Shown here: piece after piece, positions 8,149 to 16,208 of the stretch
Numbering within the stretch: position 1 is the stretch's first letter
How the letters are laid out: each line of letters opens with the position of its first letter
Assembly (NCBI RefSeq): GCF_003387155.1
Contig: NZ_QUMT01000001.1
Location: 744,001-808,000, forward strand
Direction of reading: 5' to 3'
From: Roseateles depolymerans
Lineage (GTDB): Bacteria > Pseudomonadota > Gammaproteobacteria > Burkholderiales > Burkholderiaceae_C
DNA length: 64,000 bases
Made by a program: the position numbers and the translations under genes
The notes under the pieces: model-generated
Databases searched by the model: none
What the model saw: the letters and a program-made list of their open reading frames with translations, nothing else
What the model was told of the DNA's origin: nothing

Positions 8149-10037
8149 AGCGCAATGGCCACACTGAAGTGGAATCGGTATTTGTCGGCCAGGTTGCCCT
8201 TGGCAAAGTCCATGCGCAGCACGCCCACCGGACTGCGGTAGCGCAGGCCGGTGCCCACGGCGTAGGCCGGCTTGTAGCCGCCCCAGTTCTGGGACGCCTG
8301 GCCGGCATCGATGAAGACGGCGCCCATCAGCTGCGGAATCTTGGGCGTGAGCGGGTGCGAGACTTCCACGCTGCCATCCAGCAGCACTCGGCCGCCGGTC
8401 TGGTTGCCATTGGAGTCCAGCGGGCCCAGCTCGTTGAATCCGTAGCCGCGCACGGTGTCGTCACCGCCGGTGCGAAACCGCAGCGCTTCCGGCAGGCCTA
8501 GCTTGCCCTTGGCAATGATCTGGCCCGCTTCCACCCGACTGGAGAACAGCCAGCGGCCGGGCAGCGGCGTGTACCAATAGAACTTGCCCACCGCCTTGCC
8601 GAAGGGGCCGTTGGGCTCGGTATTGCTGCTGGCCCAGCCGCCGCCAAAGACCACGCTGGCGGTCCAGCCCTTGGTGGGCAACAGCTTGGAGTCGACGCGG
8701 CGCCAGATGTTCTGCTGGTTCACCGACACCGCACCGGCCATGGTCGTCTGCACATTGGGCGCATGCTCCCAGGAGCGCAGCACTTCGATGTATTGCAGGC
8801 GGTCTTCAGGGTCGGTCTCCCGGGCATAACCGACCCGGCCCCGCAGGTTGACGTTGACCTGGTCCCCGGACTTGAGGCGCTCGGCGTAGAACGCGGCCAG
8901 GCTGCGCTGCATGTTGGGCTGCGGATGCGAGCTGATTTCGGTGTCGATGGAGCTGTTGTCCCGGCCGATGGTCAGCTTGGTGCGCTCCCGGATGTTCAGG
9001 CCGAAGGGCTTGCGGTGGGTGTGTTCGATCCCGACGGTGGGGCCGTTGACGGTGTGATAACCGACGCTGGTGGTGACCTGCTGGCGGGCCGCTTCCCGCA
9101 GCTTGGCGGTGACCGGCACCTCCACCGTTTCGACGCCGGGTTCGGGCGTCACCTGCTCGGGATTGATCTCGACACTGGCGCTGTCGAAGAGCTGGGTGCC
9201 CAGCAGGCGCTCCTGGAAGTCCAGCAGCAGCCGTTCGTTGTAGGGGTCATGCTCCTTGTAGCCGGCGAGGCGCCGCACCGCCGCTTCGGGCTGGTGCTTG
9301 AGGCCTTCGACCTTGAGCTCGCCCAGGGTGAACAGCGGGCCGGTTTCCAGCGTGACGGCCAGGTCGACCGTGTTCTCGTCGGCCAGCACGACCGCCTGGC
9401 TGTGGGTCATGCGCGCCAGCGGATAGCCCTGGGCGCGGGCGCGGGTGAGCAGGGCGTTCTTGGCGGCCGCCCAGTCGCCCTGGCTGAAGCCGGAGTGGGG
9501 CGGCAGTTGCCAGCTTTGGGTGAGGGTGCGTTCCAGCGCGGTGGCGAGTTTGTCGCCGCGCTCGGCCATGGCCCGCAGCGGACCTTCGATCCGCAGGTCC
9601 AGGCTGCCGACCAGGGCGCGCGGGCCGGTGTCCACCACCAGGCGCAGGTTGCGCACGCCGTCGCTGAGGTCGCCGACTTCCTCGGTACGGACCTTGGCAT
9701 TGAAATACCCTGCCGTTTCCAGCAGTTGCCGCGCCTGTTCGGGCGCCACTGCGGCAAGGCGGCGGAGTTCGGCCGCGGTCAGGGCCTGGTCGTCCGGCGT
9801 GTCGCGGAAGCGCGCGAGGTCCAGGTGGGTCATGAGCAGGGACCGCAGCTCCGGCGGTGCGTCCACGGTCAGCTCGTAGGCTTCGAGGCGGCGGCGGTCC
9901 ACCAGCGTGCTGCCTTCGGGCAGTTCGGTGGGCGCGGCGACCTTGAGCTCGGCCTTGTTGTCCGACCCCAGCAGGGCGCATCCGCTCAACGAAGTGACCA
10001 GGGCGGCCCCCAGGGCCAGTGCCAGCCAACGCTTCAT
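8145..10037 (-). CDS. tamA: Outer-membrane assembly factor TamA (Omp85/BamA superfamily)
   Basis: The 630-residue product has N-terminal POTRA-like domains (about residues 45-310) and a C-terminal 16-strand barrel of the Omp85 type, with the late signature GTGLRYRSPVGVLRMDFAKG. TamA sits in the outer membrane and partners TamB. The start at 10037 was chosen because MKRWLALALGAALVTSLSGC is a clean signal peptide ending in a lipobox, and because its ATG overlaps the stop of the VWA gene (ATGA). The frame is open further upstream, to 10208, but that extension lies inside the VWA gene. The lipobox Cys (residue 20) suggests a lipid-anchored N-terminus. Confidence 0.93.
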   Translation of the reverse strand: MKRWLALALGAALVTSLSGCALLGSDNKAELKVAAPTELPEGSTLVDRRRLEAYELTVDAPPELRSLLMTHLDLARFRDTPDDQALTAAELRRLAAVAPEQARQLLETAGYFNAKVRTEEVGDLSDGVRNLRLVVDTGPRALVGSLDLRIEGPLRAMAERGDKLATALERTLTQSWQLPPHSGFSQGDWAAAKNALLTRARAQGYPLARMTHSQAVVLADENTVDLAVTLETGPLFTLGELKVEGLKHQPEAAVRRLAGYKEHDPYNERLLLDFQERLLGTQLFDSASVEINPEQVTPEPGVETVEVPVTAKLREAARQQVTTSVGYHTVNGPTVGIEHTHRKPFGLNIRERTKLTIGRDNSSIDTEISSHPQPNMQRSLAAFYAERLKSGDQVNVNLRGRVGYARETDPEDRLQYIEVLRSWEHAPNVQTTMAGAVSVNQQNIWRRVDSKLLPTKGWTASVVFGGGWASSNTEPNGPFGKAVGKFYWYTPLPGRWLFSSRVEAGQIIAKGKLGLPEALRFRTGGDDTVRGYGFNELGPLDSNGNQTGGRVLLDGSVEVSHPLTPKIPQLMGAVFIDAGQASQNWGGYKPAYAVGTGLRYRSPVGVLRMDFAKGNLADKYRFHFSVAIAL

Positions 10038-11215
10038 CGGTTGAGCACGCGCATCGCCTGTTCCAGGCCACTCATGGTCAGCGGCATCATGCGCTGCTGC
10101 ATGAGCTGCTGGATCAGCGCGATGCTCTGGCGGTACTGCCACACACCCGCCGGCTCGGGATTGATCCATACGTGTTTCGGGAAGGCTTGGGTCAGCCGTT
10201 GCAGCCATTGCGCGCCGGCTTCCTCGTTGTTGTATTCCACACTGCCGCCGGGCTGCAAAATTTCGTAGGGGCTCATGGTGGCGTCACCGACGAAAATCAG
10301 CTTGTAGTCGCGGTTGTATTTGTGGATGAGATCCCAGGTGGAGGTCTTCTCGCTGAACCGGCGACGGTTGTTGCGCCACACGTGGTCGTAGACACAATTG
10401 TGGAAGTAGAAGAACTCCAGGTGCTTGAATTCGCTTTTGACCGCGGAGAACAGTTCTTCCACACGGTGCACATGCTCGTCCATCGTGCCGCCCACATCCA
10501 TGAGCAGCAATAGCTTCACCTTGTTGTGGCGCTCGGGCACCATGCGGATGTCGAGCATGCCGGCGTTGGCCGCCGTTTTGTGGATGGTGTCGTCGAGGTC
10601 CAGTTCCATGTCGGACCCCTCCCGCGCAAAGCGGCGTAGGCGGCGCAGCGCGACCTTGATGTTGCGGGTGCCGAGTTCGATCTGGTCGTCGTAATCTCTG
10701 TAGGCGCGCTGTTCCCAGACTTTGACCGCGCTGCGCTGTCCGCCCGGGCCGCCGATGCGCACGCCGCGCGGGTTGACGCCGCCATTGCCAAAAGGACTGG
10801 TGCCGCCCGTGCCAATCCAGCGGTTGCCGCCCTCGTGGCGTTCGTTCTGCTCCTGCAGGCGCTGGCGCAAGGTGTCCATCAGCTCGTCCCAGTCCATGGC
10901 CTTGAGCTGGGCCAGCTGTTCAGGCGTGAGTTCGCGCTCCAGCTGGCGGGTGAGCCAGTCCTGCGGGAGGGTGCGGGTCAGGTCGGTGATGAGCTCGACA
11001 CCCTTGAAGTAGGCGGCGAAGGCGCGGTCGAACTTGTCGAACAAAGCCTCGTCCTTGACCAGGGTGGTGCGGGACAAGGCATAAAACTTGTCCACCGTGG
11101 GGCCGCCGTCATCGTCCAGCACACCCGCGCGCAGGGCTTCGAGCAGGGTCAGGTATTCCTTGACCGAGACCGGGAGCTTGGCGGCGCGTAACGTGTAGAA
11201 GAACTGGATCAGCAT
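10034..11215 (-). CDS. VWA domain protein, CoxE-like
   Basis: The 393-residue protein starts MLIQFFYTLRAAKLPVSVKE, as in CoxE-like VWA proteins that partner MoxR ATPases. The VWA fold begins near residue 230 with LLLLMDVGGTMDEHVHRVEE, a MIDAS-type loop with Asp, Gly and Thr at the metal-binding positions. A charged central part (residues about 110-180) carries a Gly/Asn-rich segment. Family members act with MoxR AAA+ ATPases as chaperones or in metal insertion. The likely partner is moxR at 14430, three genes upstream on the same strand rather than adjacent. A strong ribosome site (AAGGGGAGG) precedes the ATG. The stop overlaps the tamA start. Confidence 0.88.
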   Translation of the reverse strand: MLIQFFYTLRAAKLPVSVKEYLTLLEALRAGVLDDDGGPTVDKFYALSRTTLVKDEALFDKFDRAFAAYFKGVELITDLTRTLPQDWLTRQLERELTPEQLAQLKAMDWDELMDTLRQRLQEQNERHEGGNRWIGTGGTSPFGNGGVNPRGVRIGGPGGQRSAVKVWEQRAYRDYDDQIELGTRNIKVALRRLRRFAREGSDMELDLDDTIHKTAANAGMLDIRMVPERHNKVKLLLLMDVGGTMDEHVHRVEELFSAVKSEFKHLEFFYFHNCVYDHVWRNNRRRFSEKTSTWDLIHKYNRDYKLIFVGDATMSPYEILQPGGSVEYNNEEAGAQWLQRLTQAFPKHVWINPEPAGVWQYRQSIALIQQLMQQRMMPLTMSGLEQAMRVLNR

Positions 11216-11283
11216 GGGCCTCCCCTTGAACTGCAGGACGTCAGGGCATTATCCATGCCGGGGGGGCTTCAATTCGGGGCATC

Positions 11284-11299
11284 GGGGGGGGGGGGGGGG
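11284..11299. repeat. Run of 16 consecutive G
   Basis: A pure 16-base G homopolymer lies about 70 bp upstream of the VWA start codon. Runs this long are prone to slippage and to sequencing error. A separate 7-G run lies nearer the gene, at about 11260. Confidence 0.9.
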
Positions 11300-11329
11300 C
11301 GAAGGCGGTCTTCCAAGGTGGGAGCGGTC

Positions 11330-11430
11330 AGCAGCCTAAGGGCCAGGGGAATTTCTCCATGTCCCTTCTGTCTGGCTTCGCCAGCCATTCATTCCTTGAC
11401 TTACGAAATTCCCCTGGCCCTTAGGCTGCT
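11330..11430. repeat. Perfect 26-bp inverted repeat with 49-bp spacer
   Basis: Arms at 11330-11355 and 11405-11430 are exact reverse complements (outer end AGCAGCCTAAGGGCCAGGGG). The spacer holds its own small hairpin (CTGGC TTC GCCAG). The element lies in the 442-bp gene-free stretch 11216-11657 between the S9 peptidase and VWA genes, which otherwise holds only the G run and the VWA leader. It could be a small non-autonomous mobile element or dispersed repeat, or a strong transcript hairpin. I see no transposase and no clear target-site duplication. Confidence 0.85.
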
Positions 11431-11657
11431 TCCGACACACCCAGCACTGCGACGAAAACGCGGGGTGTGCGGCGGTTGAGCACGCTTCGAACGTCGATGA
11501 CCCGCAACCGCTTCCCCCTTCAAGACCAAACAGCCTCACGAAGGAAAAGAGCGCCTCAACGGGCGCTCTTCTGGCGGACATCCTCAGCCCAACATCAACG
11601 CGCATTCAGCCTCAAGGCGGCATCAGGCTGCGGCCGCGTGGGGGGCGGGGACGCCCC

Positions 11658-13793
11658 TCAAGACTTCTTCGACTTCTTGTCGTAGCGCTTCAACCAGTCA
11701 AAGAACTCCTGATACCAGAGCTGGCTGTTGCGCGGCTTCAGCACCCAATGGTTCTCGTCTGGGAACCACAGCAGGCGCGCATCGATCCCCCGCGCCTTGA
11801 GCGTGTTGTAGTAAGCCAGGCCCTGTGCATCCGGCACGCGGTAGTCCATCTGGCCATGAATGACCAGCGTCGGCGTGTTGAAGTGTTTCGCGAAACTGTG
11901 CGGGCTCTGCGCCGCCACACGCTCGGGCCGGTCCCAGTAAGCAGCGCCCAGTTCCTTTGCATGCCAGTGATAGGCGTCGTTGGCAAACATGGCCTGCCAG
12001 TCGTAGCAGCCCGCATGGCAGACATACGCCTGATAGCGGCCTGGTGCGACATGACCATTCATCCACGCCACCATGTAGCCACCGTAGCTGCCACCCGTGG
12101 CAAAGACGCGGCGTCGGTCCGCCCAGGGACGGGTCAGGAGCAGGTCGGTCGCGGCTTCAATGTCCTGCAGCTCGAGCTCGCCCCAGCGGTGCGTGATGGA
12201 GTCCAGGAAGGCCTGACCAAAGCTGGAGGAGCCGTGATAGTTGACGCAGGCCACCACAAAGCCCTGCGCCGCCATCACCTGATGGTTCCAGCGCCAGTGC
12301 CAGCTGTCTCCGAAGGCCGTGTGCGGGCCGCCGTGGATGACATGCATCAGCGGATGCTTCTTGCGGCTGTCAAAGCCCGGCGGGTAGATGAGCCACATCT
12401 GCACCGCGTCGCCCTGCGCGCCCTCGTACCAGACCTCCTCATGGCGGCCGGTGCCGTGCCGGGCGAGCAGGTCGTCGTTGAAGGCGTCGATGCGGCGCAG
12501 TTGCTGTTCGTCGGCCTCGCCCTCGCGTTCGACCACGGAGACGCGCGGCGGGAAGGCGACGCTGTCGTGCTGGACCACCAAGGTGCCGGCTTCCAGTGCG
12601 AAGGCGCCGGCATGGCCGCCCTCGAAGAGGATGAAAGCGCTCAGCGTCTTGACGTCAAAGCGCCAGAGGTGGCGGCGTCCGCGGTCCTCCGCCAGGCACA
12701 GCACGCCCAGGTCGTCTTCGTCCCAGCACAGCGGAGCCTCGACGTCATGGTCCCAGCCCTCGGAAAGCACCGCCCAGTTGCCCTGCGTGTCCAGCACCGC
12801 GATCCAGTGCGGCATGGTGTGCTTGAGGCCTTGGTGACTGGCCAGGAAGGCCAGGTGGTGGCCGGCGTGGCTGTAGCTCGGCGCCGAGAAGTCCCAGTCG
12901 GCATCCTGCAGCAGGACCTGCACCCGGCCGCTGCGCACATCGATCTCGGCCAGCGCGTTGCGGTAGTCCAGGATCTTGGTCGGCGCCGGGTCGAAACTGA
13001 AGGCGATCCGCCGGCCGTCCGGCGAGATGTCGAAGGTGGTGGCGTCCGGCTCGGAGCGGCTCAGCTCATAGTCGGTCCCCTCGAAGAGGTCGCGCACACG
13101 CCCGCTGTCCAGGTCCAGCACATGCAGGTGGGGCACGCGGCCCATCGGCAAGGAATGGTCCCAGTAGCGGTACAGCGCCTCTTCAGTCACGTAGCCCGTG
13201 GCCTTGCGGTCCTTGTCTTCCTGGCGGCGTGCGTGCTGGCCCGCTGGCCCCTTGCGGGTGGGGTCCACCCAGGAAACAAAGGCAATGCGTCGACCGTCCG
13301 GGAACCATTTGAAGGACTCGACGCCAAAGGGCAGATGCGTCACCCGGCGCGCTTCGCCGCCGTCCGGCGGGATGAGGTAGAGCTGCGGAACGTCATCCTT
13401 GTCCCCCGCCTGCTCGCGCCGGGCAATGAAAGCAATGTCGTCGCCCGTCGGGCTCCATTGCGGCTGCCCGTCCTTGTCGCCCGCCTGCGTGAGGCGACGC
13501 GGGGATCCACCCAGCGTCGAGAGCAGCCACAGCGAACTGCTGCCACTGTTCTTGTCCATGTCGTAGCGGGTGACCGGCACCACCACCTGCGCACCATCCG
13601 GCGACAGGCTGGGCACCCCCACACGGTCCATTGCCCACAGGGCCGCGACGTCCAGACCAGGACCTTCGGAGGCGTCCTTGTGCTTGCCAGGGCCCTTCTT
13701 GCCGCGCGCCTTCGTGCGCTTCAGCGAGGCTTCCGGGTCGCCCTGGCTGGCGAGGTCCGAGGCACGGGCGGCAGTCTTTTTCACGGTGGGCAT
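11658..13793 (-). CDS. S9 family serine peptidase (acylaminoacyl/prolyl oligopeptidase type)
   Basis: The 711-residue enzyme has an N-terminal Lys/Ala-rich leader, a beta-propeller of WD40-like strands (repeats such as PSLSPDGAQVVVPV, PQWSPTGDDIAFI and DISPDGRRIAFSF) and a C-terminal alpha/beta hydrolase. The nucleophile sits in GGSYGGYM, and the Asp and His are probably those of GQMDYRVPDAQ and FPDENHWV. Such peptidases release acyl- or dipeptides from short peptides; with no signal peptide it should be cytoplasmic. The start at 13793 overlaps the upstream GNAT stop by one base (TGATG), so I prefer it to the longer frame from 13853. Same operon as moxR and the GNAT gene. Confidence 0.92.
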   Translation of the reverse strand: MPTVKKTAARASDLASQGDPEASLKRTKARGKKGPGKHKDASEGPGLDVAALWAMDRVGVPSLSPDGAQVVVPVTRYDMDKNSGSSSLWLLSTLGGSPRRLTQAGDKDGQPQWSPTGDDIAFIARREQAGDKDDVPQLYLIPPDGGEARRVTHLPFGVESFKWFPDGRRIAFVSWVDPTRKGPAGQHARRQEDKDRKATGYVTEEALYRYWDHSLPMGRVPHLHVLDLDSGRVRDLFEGTDYELSRSEPDATTFDISPDGRRIAFSFDPAPTKILDYRNALAEIDVRSGRVQVLLQDADWDFSAPSYSHAGHHLAFLASHQGLKHTMPHWIAVLDTQGNWAVLSEGWDHDVEAPLCWDEDDLGVLCLAEDRGRRHLWRFDVKTLSAFILFEGGHAGAFALEAGTLVVQHDSVAFPPRVSVVEREGEADEQQLRRIDAFNDDLLARHGTGRHEEVWYEGAQGDAVQMWLIYPPGFDSRKKHPLMHVIHGGPHTAFGDSWHWRWNHQVMAAQGFVVACVNYHGSSSFGQAFLDSITHRWGELELQDIEAATDLLLTRPWADRRRVFATGGSYGGYMVAWMNGHVAPGRYQAYVCHAGCYDWQAMFANDAYHWHAKELGAAYWDRPERVAAQSPHSFAKHFNTPTLVIHGQMDYRVPDAQGLAYYNTLKARGIDARLLWFPDENHWVLKPRNSQLWYQEFFDWLKRYDKKSKKS

Positions 13794-14425
13794 CAGGCGG
13801 AGTTCCGGGGTTTGTCCAGTTGCCACTGGAGATGGTTGCGAACGGTCGGCCATTCGCTGGCCGTGATGCTGTAGACACAGGTGTCACGCAAGCTGCCATC
13901 GGGCAGGCGCTGGTGAGCCCGCAAGATGCCGTCCAGTTGCGCACCCAGCCGCTCGATGGCGCGTCGGCTTTGCTGGTTCAGCCGGTGCGTGCGGAGCTCC
14001 ACCGCAATGCAGCCCAGCGTGTCGAAGGCATGCTGGAGCAGCAGCAGCTTGCATTGCGTGTTGAGCGCACTGCGGTGGCAACTGGCCCGCGTCCAGGTGG
14101 CACCGATCTCCACCCGCGCATGCTGGGCGTCGATGTGCAGGTAACTGGTCATGCCCGCCACGCGGCCCTGCGCATCGAAGCTGGTGAAGGGGTTCCATTC
14201 ACCGGCGTCGCGAAGTCGCAATCGGCGGTCGATCTCTTCCGCCATACGGTCCGGGTGAGGCACCGAGGTGTACCAGAGGTCGTGAAGGCCTCCGTCCTGA
14301 ACCGCTTCGATCAAGCCGTCCAGATGCGAGTGGGACAAGGGCTCCAGCCGGGCGTGAGGGCCGGTGAGTGTCACCGGGGCGGAAAAGGCGTTGGCAGGGA
14401 CCTGTGGCATTGAAGGAAAGCCCAT
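13793..14425 (-). CDS. GNAT family N-acetyltransferase (RimL-like)
   Basis: The 210-residue protein follows the RimJ/RimL layout: PVTLTGPHARLEPLSHSHL at the start, WNPFTSFDAQGRVAGMTSYL in the middle, EIGATWT, then a helix (LNTQCKLLLLQHAF) and the late VELRTHRLNQQSRRAIERLG motif. The family transfers acetyl from acetyl-CoA to amines such as protein N-termini or small molecules; the substrate is unknown. It starts 4 bp after moxR stops and overlaps the next gene by one base, so the three are probably co-transcribed. Confidence 0.9.
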   Translation of the reverse strand: MGFPSMPQVPANAFSAPVTLTGPHARLEPLSHSHLDGLIEAVQDGGLHDLWYTSVPHPDRMAEEIDRRLRLRDAGEWNPFTSFDAQGRVAGMTSYLHIDAQHARVEIGATWTRASCHRSALNTQCKLLLLQHAFDTLGCIAVELRTHRLNQQSRRAIERLGAQLDGILRAHQRLPDGSLRDTCVYSITASEWPTVRNHLQWQLDKPRNSA

Positions 14426-14429
14426 CCCA

Positions 14430-15272
14430 TCAGCGGTTGCGGCTTTGCATGTAGACCAGCTTCTCGAACAGGGTCAGGTCCTGCTCGTTTTTCAGCAGCG
14501 CACCCACCAGCGGCGGAATGGCTACCTGCTCGTCCTGCGTCTGCAGCGCTTCCAGCGGAATGTCCTCCGCCAGCAGCAACTTGAGCCAGTCGATCAGCTC
14601 AGAGGTGCTGGGCTTCTTCTTCAGGCCCGGCAGCTTGCGAACGTCATAGAAAGTCTTGAGCGCTGCCGCCAGCAGCTCTTTCTTGAGCTCCGGGAAATGC
14701 ACGTCCACGATGGCCTGCATCGTGTCCGCCTCCGGGAACTTGATGTAGTGGAAGAAGCAGCGGCGCAGGAAAGCGTCCGGCAGCTCCTTTTCATTGTTGG
14801 AGGTGATGAAGACCAGCGGACGATGCTTGGCACGCACCCATTGCCGGGTCTCGTACACATAGAACTCCATCCGGTCGAGCTCGCGCAGCAGGTCGTTGGG
14901 GAATTCGATGTCGGCCTTGTCGATCTCGTCGATCAGCAGCGCCACCGGCGTGTCCGACGCAAAGGCCTGCCAGAGCGTGCCCTGGATGATGTAGTTGCCA
15001 ATGTCCCGGACCTTGTCGTCCCCCAGCTGGCTGTCCCGCAAACGGCTGACGGCGTCATATTCATACAGGCCCTGCTGCGCCTTGGTCGTGCTCTTCACAT
15101 GCCACTGCAGCAGCGGCAGGTTCAGCGCACGGGCCACTTCCTCCGCCAGCAGCGTTTTGCCGGTGCCCGGCTCCCCCTTGACCAGCAGCGGCCGCTGCAG
15201 GGTGATGGCCGCATTGACGGCCAGCATCAGGTCCGGAGTGGCGACGTAATCCTGGGTGCCTTGGAATTTCAT
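14430..15272 (-). CDS. MoxR family AAA+ ATPase
   Basis: The 280-residue ATPase has a Walker A of GEPGTGKT (about residues 38-45), a Walker B-like segment VALLIDEIDKAD, sensor 1 in VFITSNNEKELPDAFLRRC and the ALNLPLLQWHVKSTTKAQQG segment seen in this MoxR subgroup. MoxR ATPases act with VWA proteins to mature or remodel partner enzymes. The expected VWA partner is encoded at 10034-11215 in the same direction but separated by two genes and an inverted-repeat element. It is the first gene of the minus-strand series and shares a divergent promoter region with the c4 cytochrome gene. Confidence 0.94.
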   Translation of the reverse strand: MKFQGTQDYVATPDLMLAVNAAITLQRPLLVKGEPGTGKTLLAEEVARALNLPLLQWHVKSTTKAQQGLYEYDAVSRLRDSQLGDDKVRDIGNYIIQGTLWQAFASDTPVALLIDEIDKADIEFPNDLLRELDRMEFYVYETRQWVRAKHRPLVFITSNNEKELPDAFLRRCFFHYIKFPEADTMQAIVDVHFPELKKELLAAALKTFYDVRKLPGLKKKPSTSELIDWLKLLLAEDIPLEALQTQDEQVAIPPLVGALLKNEQDLTLFEKLVYMQSRNR

Positions 15273-15303
15273 GGGCAGGTGTCTAGCGCAGAGAGTGAAA
15301 ACC

Positions 15304-15327
15304 AGTATATAGGGGCCCCCCTATAAT
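15304..15327. promoter_or_regulatory. Divergent promoter region between moxR and cytochrome gene
   Basis: An exact TATAAT (15322-15327) on the plus strand is suitably placed for the cytochrome gene, and TATACT on the minus strand (15309-15304) for moxR. Both sit on a palindrome, TATAGGGG CC CCCCTATA (15308-15325), so one regulator or DNA bend could affect both. No convincing -35 is seen for either. Confidence 0.5.
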
Positions 15328-15358
15328 CGCGCCGGCCCAAATCGATGAAGATGCAAGC

Positions 15359-16036
15359 ATGAGAAGACAACTGCAGACATCCTTTGCGTTGGTGCTGGCT
15401 GGTAGTGCTTTTGTTGTTGCGGCTCAGACCAGTGCATCATCGTCATCCCCCGCTGCGGCCGGCCCGTCCGTGCCCATGGAGAGCAAGGTGGCCATGTGCA
15501 TTGGCTGCCACAGCATTCCGGGTTACCAAGCCACCTTCCCCGAGGTGTACAAGGTCCCGATGATCGCCGGCCAGAACAGCAAGTACCTGGCCTCCGCCCT
15601 GCATGCCTATGCCAAGGGCGAGCGAAAGCATCCCACGATGCGCAGCATCGCCCAGTCGCTGTCCGACCAGGACATCACCGACATCGCGGCCTACTACGAG
15701 AAGCAGGCCCAGGTGCCCGCCGTCCCCGAGACGGTGACGCCCCCCGCCGACATCAAGGCCCTGCTGGACAAGGGCAACTGCGCCAGCTGCCACGGCGCCA
15801 ACTTCAGCAAGCCGATCGACGGCACCTACCCCAAGATCGCCGGTCAGCATCCGGATTACCTCTACGCCGCCCTCAAGGCCTACCAGACCGAGGGCAACCC
15901 CCATCTCGGTCGCGGCAACGCCATCATGGCCGCCCAGGTGAAGCAATTCAGTCACGCTGAACTGAAGTCATTGGCGAAATATTTGGCAAGCTTGCCCGGT
16001 GAACTCCGGACCGTCCCCCAGTCCAAATTTCGCTGA
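15359..16036 (+). CDS. Diheme cytochrome c, c4 type
   Basis: The 225-residue product has a signal peptide (LQTSFALVLAGSAFVVAAQT) and two heme c sites, CIGCH (about residue 45) and CASCH (about residue 141), in two similar halves, as in c4 cytochromes. Conserved segments around each (MIAGQNSKYLASALHAYA and KIAGQHPDYLYAALKAYQ) confirm the internal duplication. It should carry electrons in the periplasm to a terminal oxidase. A TATAAT box and a short leader precede the ATG, and a strong terminator follows at 16101, so it is probably transcribed alone. Confidence 0.94.
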   Translation: MRRQLQTSFALVLAGSAFVVAAQTSASSSSPAAAGPSVPMESKVAMCIGCHSIPGYQATFPEVYKVPMIAGQNSKYLASALHAYAKGERKHPTMRSIAQSLSDQDITDIAAYYEKQAQVPAVPETVTPPADIKALLDKGNCASCHGANFSKPIDGTYPKIAGQHPDYLYAALKAYQTEGNPHLGRGNAIMAAQVKQFSHAELKSLAKYLASLPGELRTVPQSKFR

Positions 16037-16100
16037 CCCTGATTTCGGCTAAATTTACCGATGGGTGGAAGACGCCCCTCGGGAGCCAAGCCGACAAGAG

Positions 16101-16126
16101 CCGCCCTCGCAGGGCGGTTTTTTTTT
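16101..16126 (+). terminator. Rho-independent terminator after cytochrome gene
   Basis: A perfect 7-bp GC-rich stem (CCGCCCT / AGGGCGG) with a CGC loop is followed by nine T residues. Confidence 0.93.
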
Positions 16127-16208
16127 GCGGTCATTCCGTTTTTGTAGGTCTTTTGGGGGCGCCGCACGAGGAGGGCGCCATACTGTGCTGCCTTGGTCGA
16201 AGCCTCCC

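Noticed and set aside
11255-11605. Short frames across the inverted repeat
   Set aside because: They read through both arms, overlap each other on opposite strands, and show no protein-like pattern apart from the repeat.
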